This document shows positions 60,101-64,000 of a DNA stretch of 64,000 nt, one piece after another (position 1 is the first letter of the stretch; each line of letters begins with the position of its first letter). This DNA comes from Bacteroides fragilis NCTC 9343. Lineage in GTDB: Bacteria; Bacteroidota; Bacteroidia; Bacteroidales; Bacteroidaceae. Under the pieces are notes generated by a model. It saw only the letters and a program-made list of their open reading frames with translations. It was not told the DNA's origin and searched no databases. Made by a program: the position numbers and the translations under genes. Location: positions 4,712,001 through 4,776,000 of the forward strand of contig NC_003228.3 in NCBI RefSeq assembly GCF_000025985.1. The letters run 5' to 3'.

Positions 60101-60350
60101 AACCGCCAACTACAACCGCACCTCTACCTTGTTTGCATCCAAGGGCAACTATTTAGGTGTCAGGGAGTTGTCTCTGTCATATACTCTTCCTCAAGAATTG
60201 TCTAAAAAACTGTATATGCAGAAGTTACAATTCTCAATTACAGGACAAAATTTGGGTTATTTGACATCTGCCAGGACAGTGAGTCCGGAAATCTCCTCGG
60301 GATACCCCTTGCCACGGACCGTCATTCTTGGCGTTAATGTTACATTTTAA
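57105..60350 (+). CDS. susC: SusC-type TonB-dependent outer-membrane transporter
   Basis: This 1081-residue TonB-dependent receptor has a signal peptide (ends AVAQ near residue 19), an N-terminal carboxypeptidase-like domain (ITGIITDTAGEAVIGASIVE, about 22-100), a TonB box/plug (EVVVTGYGG near residue 100, RGGTNFDGSGGPLVVVDGQL) and the 22-strand barrel. It ends in a C-terminal aromatic residue (ILGVNVTF). It imports oligosaccharides captured by its SusD partner, which starts 14 bp downstream. A 267-bp gap from the NanM-like gene, without recognisable terminator or -7 box, leaves it open whether susC starts a new transcript. Confidence 0.93.
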   Translation: MKKNFILFIFLLCSIVAVAQKKSITGIITDTAGEAVIGASIVEVGTTNGTVSDVDGNFTLSVSENASIQVSFIGFSSQTLSVKGKTNFKIVLKEDSELLQEVVVTGYGGKVSRSKLTNSISTVNPQMLDKGIYTNPSQALSGSVPGLKVSLTSGNPTSSPKIILRGGTNFDGSGGPLVVVDGQLRDNFDDINPQDIASMDVLKDAGATAIYGARASNGVILITTKSGKAGHREINFRANVGLGYVNNPYDFLGAEDYIIALRTAYKNTPWAPQASLTGSTALGTGNQIGPKMVWNIMGKTDANAYLLDKGWREMPDPLDPSKTIIYKETKPEEYNLRNPVVTQDYTVSMSGGNDRGTYYASLGYNDSPGAPITTEYTRYNFTFNGSYKIADWLKTTSNATFSRANYVWLNNDWGTEADYFGRVMSSPPTVRFEDEDGNSTLGPSPGDGNQTYVARSYDQDNERTKLTLMQSVEANLFKGLVLRASASWYYFHTVEENMRKDYETVPGQWDRTRSTSASYSRQFSQTYNAVLDYTTTFATSHNLNVMLGSEFYDQYNNGFSASGFGASTDDFKKLGLTDAGEGKRSIDSSHSRYRILSYFGRLNYDYEGKYLFSGVFRYDGYSSLLGKNRWGFFPGVSGGWVFTKEDFVKESLPFLYYGKLRASYGLNGNASGIGPYTLQGSYNSNKYHGNNGFLIGALPNPSLRWEKTASFDIGLNVGLLDGRLNLDIDYYNRLTSDKYADLTLPSTTGFSSIRNNNGKLRNRGIELQLSGKIMETRDFTWDASLNITYNKNKIIALPYNKEPRNRQEGQQVYTGRKIANPETGVFEDEKVWVGGFQEGMEYGVLVGYQAEGIYQSMDDIPGDLVVKSGNAQGKYQYGPDAWKRLSAAEQAKGVEIKPGDMKWKDVNGDGMIDQYDQVVIGNTTPRWFGGFNTTMSWKGLSLYARFDFALDYWVYDNQTPWLLGCMQGTYNTTKDVFNTWNESNPNAKYPRYVYGDQLGTANYNRTSTLFASKGNYLGVRELSLSYTLPQELSKKLYMQKLQFSITGQNLGYLTSARTVSPEISSGYPLPRTVILGVNVTF

Positions 60351-60364
60351 AAAATTGGAATAAG

Positions 60365-61981
60365 ATGAGAAAGATAAAATTTATAAATCATATGGTGTTG
60401 TGTGTAGCTGCTATTGTTACAACTTCATGCGGGGACCTGCTCGATCTCGCCCCGATAGACAATTATGGAAGCGGCAATTTCTGGAAGACGGAGGCCCAGG
60501 TCAGTGCATATGTGGATGGGCTTCATGATGCCTTAAGAGCTAAGGCCGGGCAGCACGTCATCACTTTTGGAGAATTGAGGGGGGGGCATTACAAGGATGG
60601 TGTAAGTGCAGATGGACTGACTATTTCCAACGGTGCAATTATTTTACAGAATTTATCCAGAGAGACTCCTGGAGTTAGTAAATTTGGAGATATTTATGGT
60701 TGTATAACTAATATCAATCTTTTTATTGCCCATGTAACAGATGCCGCTTTTATGCCGGAGAATAAAAAGAATTATTATTTGGGACAGGCATATGGTCTTC
60801 GCGCCTTTTACTATTTTGATCTTTATAGGGTCTATGGTGGGGTGCCCATTCGTTTGGGTGTGGAAGTTGTCGAAGGAGAGCTTGACCCGCTCAAACTTTC
60901 TTTGGGGAGGGCTAAACCCAGTGAAGTCATGGCACAGATTAAAAAGGATCTGGACACTTCACTTCAGTATTTTGGAGAACAATCAGGTTTCGACCCATAT
61001 GGACACGGCAATAAGGTATACTGGTCAAAGGCCGCTACGGAATGTCTGGCCGGCGAGGTCTATTTATGGAATTCTAAAGTGACCATTGGTGATAACAAGG
61101 CCGATATATCAGATTTGTCAAAGGCCAAGCATTTCTTAAAAAATGTAGAGGGTAATTATGGACTCCAGTTGCAACAGGATTTTAAGCGTATATTCAGCAC
61201 CGATAACGAAGGTAATAGTGAAGTGATATTGGCCGTTTCCTATATGGAGGGTGAAGCTGAAAATTCACTTCCTCGCGCATATACTTATTCCCTTGTTTCC
61301 GGGACGACCAATAAAGATAGTTACAGGGCGGATGGAAGTGTTTGGAATGATGCGCTTGATATACAGAATAACGGGCAGCAGCAGTATGAGTATAAGTTCG
61401 CCCTTTATGAGAAGTTTGAGGATAGTGATTCTCGTCGTGAAGCTACATTTATGCCTTCATATCGGAAAAAGGAAAGTGGAGAATTATACATATATGGTAC
61501 CCATGTATGTAAGAATTTGGGTTCTCTCAATGCTCAGGGGAACAGAGTTTATGATGGTGATTTTATTCTTTATCGTTTATCCTGGGTATATCTGGCATTA
61601 GCCGAGATTGCTAATATGGAGAGTGATAATGTAAATGTTGAGAGATATATAAATTTAGTCAGAAATAGGGCGTATAAGTCTGAGACAGGTTCGCATATAT
61701 ATAAGGCATCTGATTTTCTAACTAATGAATTAGCTATTTTACATGAAAAGGATAAGGAGTTTGTACAGGAAGGACAGCGTTGGTGGGATTTGTGCCGCAT
61801 GAAAAATGCAAAGGACGGAATTCCATTAGTGTTCTGCAAAGAAGGGGATATTGAAGGTAAACGAGCGGTGCTTAATCAAGAAACTGAGGCATATAAAGTT
61901 TTGTGGCCGTTGGATAATGAGATACTTAATAATGATTCGGCCTTGGAACAGACCCCCGGTTACGAAAAGCAAGAAGAATAA
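60365..61981 (+). CDS. susD: SusD/RagB-family glycan-binding lipoprotein
   Basis: This 538-residue lipoprotein has lipobox TTSC near residue 21, after MRKIKFINHMVLCVAAIV. The N-terminal segment LDLAPIDNYGSGNFWKTEAQ, the TPR-like helices (QAYGLRAFYYFDLYRVYGGVP) and the C-terminal EGQRWWDLCRM are family landmarks. It caps the SusC barrel at the cell surface and sets glycan specificity. The gene is coupled to susC (14-bp gap) and is followed by 87 bp to the GH16 gene. Confidence 0.92.
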   Translation: MRKIKFINHMVLCVAAIVTTSCGDLLDLAPIDNYGSGNFWKTEAQVSAYVDGLHDALRAKAGQHVITFGELRGGHYKDGVSADGLTISNGAIILQNLSRETPGVSKFGDIYGCITNINLFIAHVTDAAFMPENKKNYYLGQAYGLRAFYYFDLYRVYGGVPIRLGVEVVEGELDPLKLSLGRAKPSEVMAQIKKDLDTSLQYFGEQSGFDPYGHGNKVYWSKAATECLAGEVYLWNSKVTIGDNKADISDLSKAKHFLKNVEGNYGLQLQQDFKRIFSTDNEGNSEVILAVSYMEGEAENSLPRAYTYSLVSGTTNKDSYRADGSVWNDALDIQNNGQQQYEYKFALYEKFEDSDSRREATFMPSYRKKESGELYIYGTHVCKNLGSLNAQGNRVYDGDFILYRLSWVYLALAEIANMESDNVNVERYINLVRNRAYKSETGSHIYKASDFLTNELAILHEKDKEFVQEGQRWWDLCRMKNAKDGIPLVFCKEGDIEGKRAVLNQETEAYKVLWPLDNEILNNDSALEQTPGYEKQEE

Positions 61982-62068
61982 ATGAGGGTATCCGGTTGGA
62001 GGGGAAGGTATGTCTTATTCCAACCGGATGTACTTTTCCGTGTATTTAATTATATAAATAGAGATTGT

Positions 62069-62902
62069 ATGAAAATGAAATATTTTACTTTATTGTTTTT
62101 TTGTAGTTTATTTGTCGGATGTTCAGATGAAACCTCTATCTCTTTTGTTAACAATCAAAACCAACAGGCTAGGGATACCATTGATAATGAGGATGATAAT
62201 TCGTGGGTTTTAATTTTTGCAGATGAATTTAATATCGATGGGGCCGTTGACTCCAAGAAGTGGAATTATACTCCCAGGGGAGATGTTGCTCATGCCTATT
62301 ATTATAAGCCGAATGATACATCCGTTGTTTGGTGTGAAGATGGCATGTTGAATCTCAAGTTTATGAAGGATGAAACAGATCCCCGCGGATATAAATCCGG
62401 AAGTATACGCACTGATGGGGGGAAATTTGATTTTACTTATGGTAAGGTAGAGGTCAAGGCCAAGTTTTCATCAGGGGACGGTTCATGGCCGGCTATATGG
62501 ATGATGCCCGCCAGCTCAAAATATGGGGGATGGCCTGCAAGTGGTGAAATAGATATAATGGAGCATATAAAAGATTTAGATGTTGCTGTACAAACGGTAC
62601 ATACTACTGGTACGGAGCAAAAGACATATCCTTTTGGTCATTCAGGGTCTAAATTCAAGCGGGGTGAATGGAATATATGGGGAATAGAATGGAACGATAA
62701 GAAAATTGATTTTATGGTAAATGGAGAAGTTTGCGCAACCTATTATAACAAGGGTTTGGGCGCTGTACAATGGCCCTTTGATATTCCTTTCTTCTTGATA
62801 TTGAATGTTGCAGGTGGAAAGGGGATGGCTGGTCCTATAAATGAGAAACATTTACCTTTTACCATGCAAGTTGATTATGTGCGGGTATATCAGTGGAAAT
62901 AG
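62069..62902 (+). CDS. GH16 family endo-glycanase, lipoprotein
   Basis: This 277-residue surface lipoprotein has lipobox FVGC18 and a jelly-roll GH16 domain. The catalytic motif is GEIDIMEH: nucleophile E160, helper D162 and acid/base E165. The bulged E-x-D-x-x-E pattern is that of laminarinase-like and endo-galactanase-like subfamilies. Within a locus carrying a sialidase, SusC/D and a GH20 enzyme, endo-action on poly-LacNAc in mucin O-glycans is more likely than laminarin, since GH16 O-glycanases of this kind are known in gut Bacteroides. The frame opens 29 codons upstream directly after susD; the ATG at 62069 gives the lipoprotein signal. Confidence 0.85.
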   Translation: MKMKYFTLLFFCSLFVGCSDETSISFVNNQNQQARDTIDNEDDNSWVLIFADEFNIDGAVDSKKWNYTPRGDVAHAYYYKPNDTSVVWCEDGMLNLKFMKDETDPRGYKSGSIRTDGGKFDFTYGKVEVKAKFSSGDGSWPAIWMMPASSKYGGWPASGEIDIMEHIKDLDVAVQTVHTTGTEQKTYPFGHSGSKFKRGEWNIWGIEWNDKKIDFMVNGEVCATYYNKGLGAVQWPFDIPFFLILNVAGGKGMAGPINEKHLPFTMQVDYVRVYQWK

Positions 62903-63021
62903 ATTTTGTAAAGCACGCTGGTAGAGGTTGACAAGATATATTCTATGATGTGATATGATAGGTAATTTATATTTTTCATTTTTTGACGTAAAAGTTTGTT
63001 TTAGGGGTGATCTCTATTGAA

Positions 63022-63055
63022 AGGATTTGTCGGCATTGTTGTGTCGACAAGTCCT
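63022..63055 (+). promoter_or_regulatory. Stem-loop in the leader of the GH20 gene
   Basis: AGGATTTGTCG (63022-63032) pairs with CGACAAGTCCT (63045-63055); ten of eleven pairs are Watson-Crick and one is G-U. The loop is 12 nt. No U-tract follows, so it is not a simple terminator. It may stabilise or process the mRNA between the GH16 and GH20 genes. The rest of the 256-bp gap holds no recognisable motif. Confidence 0.5.
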
Positions 63056-63158
63056 CTTCGGTATTCTTGGGAAAGACGGATAATAATATTTCTCCACTCT
63101 CCCATAATGTGTTCTTGTCCTTCAAAGAGAAAAAGTTTAATGCAATAATTGTATCTTG

Positions 63159-64000
63159 ATGAATATTAAAAAAAGTATCTTGTTTTTATGCGCAGGCATA
63201 TTCTTGATTTCGTCACTCTCGTGTAGAGAGGGCGGACATGTTGCGAAATCATATAATGCCGGCATTAATATCATTCCCACGCCCCGCTCTTTAGAAAAGC
63301 GTGAGGGAAGTTTCAAATTGTCCGATGGTGTTTCTATAGGAGCCATTACCCCTGAGGCAAAAAAGATTGCAACGTATTTTGCCGCTAAAATCAGTCTGGC
63401 AACCGGGTACGATGTCAAGGTGGAGGATAAAGGAGAAATTACTCTAGTACTGGATTCTTGTGCAACGTTCTCTCCGGAAGGCTATGCATTGGATGTGGAA
63501 TCATCCCGTGTGCAGGTAACAGCGTGTTCTCCCCGGGGATTATTTTACGGGATGCAGAGTTTTCTGCAGTTGCTTCCGGCAGAAATAGAAAGTGCCGGGA
63601 TCGTGCGGGATGTTGACTGGGAGGCTCCTGCCGCCAATATTATCGACTCGCCACGTTTTGCATACCGCGGAATACATATGGATCCTTGCCGCCATTTTAT
63701 GACGGTTGAAGAAGTGAAGAAGCAGATAGATGTTTTATCCATGTTCAAAATAAATACGATTCACTGGCATCTGACGGACGACCAGGGATGGCGTATTGAA
63801 ATAAAACAATATCCAGGATTGGCGGAGATCGGCGGCAGGCGTATTGAAGGGGAAGGCGTGGAATACGGCCCCTTTTATTATACTCAGGAAGAGATCAAGG
63901 ACATTGTCTCGTATGCGGCCGAGCGTTTTATCACCATTATTCCGGAATTAGAAATTCCGGGACATGAACTTGCGGCTATATCCGCCTATCCCGGGCTGTC
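63159..64000 (+). CDS. GH20 beta-N-acetylhexosaminidase, N-terminal part
   Basis: The visible 280 codons start with a lipoprotein signal (MNIKKSILFLCAGIFLISSL, then SC). A GH20b N-domain (GINIIPTPRSLEKREGSFKL, about 35-165) follows, and then the catalytic barrel (FAYRGIHMDPCRHFM, INTIHWHLTDDQGWRIEIKQ, FITIIPELEIPGHELA). The catalytic Asp-Glu pair lies beyond the window edge, where the frame is still open. These exo-enzymes remove terminal GlcNAc or GalNAc. The gene follows GH16 on the same strand and likely belongs to the same locus, acting after sialic acid removal and endo-cleavage. Confidence 0.9.
   Translation, partial: MNIKKSILFLCAGIFLISSLSCREGGHVAKSYNAGINIIPTPRSLEKREGSFKLSDGVSIGAITPEAKKIATYFAAKISLATGYDVKVEDKGEITLVLDSCATFSPEGYALDVESSRVQVTACSPRGLFYGMQSFLQLLPAEIESAGIVRDVDWEAPAANIIDSPRFAYRGIHMDPCRHFMTVEEVKKQIDVLSMFKINTIHWHLTDDQGWRIEIKQYPGLAEIGGRRIEGEGVEYGPFYYTQEEIKDIVSYAAERFITIIPELEIPGHELAAISAYPGL

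Overview
The window looks like a chromosomal segment of a gut Bacteroides, most likely of the B. fragilis group. The evidence is a SusC/SusD pair, a hybrid two-component sensor (HTCS), a sialidase, 6-bladed beta-propeller and PorT-like proteins, promoters of the Bacteroidetes form TAnnTTTG, weak Shine-Dalgarno sequences, and a housekeeping order (rpoC-rpoB-rplL-rplJ-rplA-rplK-nusG-secE-tRNA-tuf) typical of the phylum. The species call is inference.

Region 1 (1-16.8 kb) is the translation/transcription core. After a cut-off small membrane protein, a hypothetical gene and a membrane acyltransferase, the minus strand carries rpoC, rpoB, rplL, rplJ, rplA, rplK, nusG, secE, tRNA-Trp, tuf and four tRNAs (Thr, Gly, Tyr, Thr). 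A well-formed promoter lies at 15206-15236 and a hairpin attenuator at 10384-10416, ahead of rpoB. Upstream is an rpsU / tyrosine recombinase / hpf operon with its own promoter.

Region 2 (16.9-37.3 kb) is ordinary chromosome: a Xaa-Pro aminopeptidase, a gamma-carbonic anhydrase-like protein, gltX-waaA (glutamyl-tRNA synthetase and Kdo transferase), an HD-domain membrane phosphodiesterase of the PgpH type, a low-molecular-weight phosphatase, a GH123-type glycosidase, priA, a porin-like barrel, tRNA-Ser and a beta-propeller lipoprotein. It ends with an aspartate/asparagine-fumarate cluster: aspA facing dcuB, asparaginase and a porin. This cluster could turn asparagine and aspartate into fumarate and exchange it for succinate.

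Region 3 (37.6-43.4 kb) is a graveyard of defence and mobile genes. A small HTH regulator is split by an IS110 element; removing the element at two TA dinucleotides restores a 70-codon frame. A DUF2971 gene follows with a one-base frameshift. The next gene, a type I methyltransferase hsdM, has two in-frame stops and has lost the catalytic NPPF motif. It is fused to the last 34 codons of a tyrosine integrase. The start of an integrative mobilizable element (membrane protein, excisionase-like HTH, RepA-type ATPase) follows, every gene of it broken.

Region 4 (43.4-64 kb) is a sialoglycan/mucin utilisation locus reshaped by insertion sequences. It holds a divergent HTCS and sialidase nanH, whose shared promoter region is split by an IS21 element with an 8-bp target duplication. 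Downstream an IS1182 element sits between the first 22 codons of a lost secreted protein and the headless remainder of nanE, which indicates a deletion. Then come nanT, a NanM-like mutarotase, susC, susD, a GH16 endo-glycanase candidate and a GH20 hexosaminidase that runs off the window. No wholly new system was found. The most unusual items are the IS110 element with a candidate bridge RNA leader, the multi-lesion defence remnant, and the IS-driven remodelling of the sialic acid locus.
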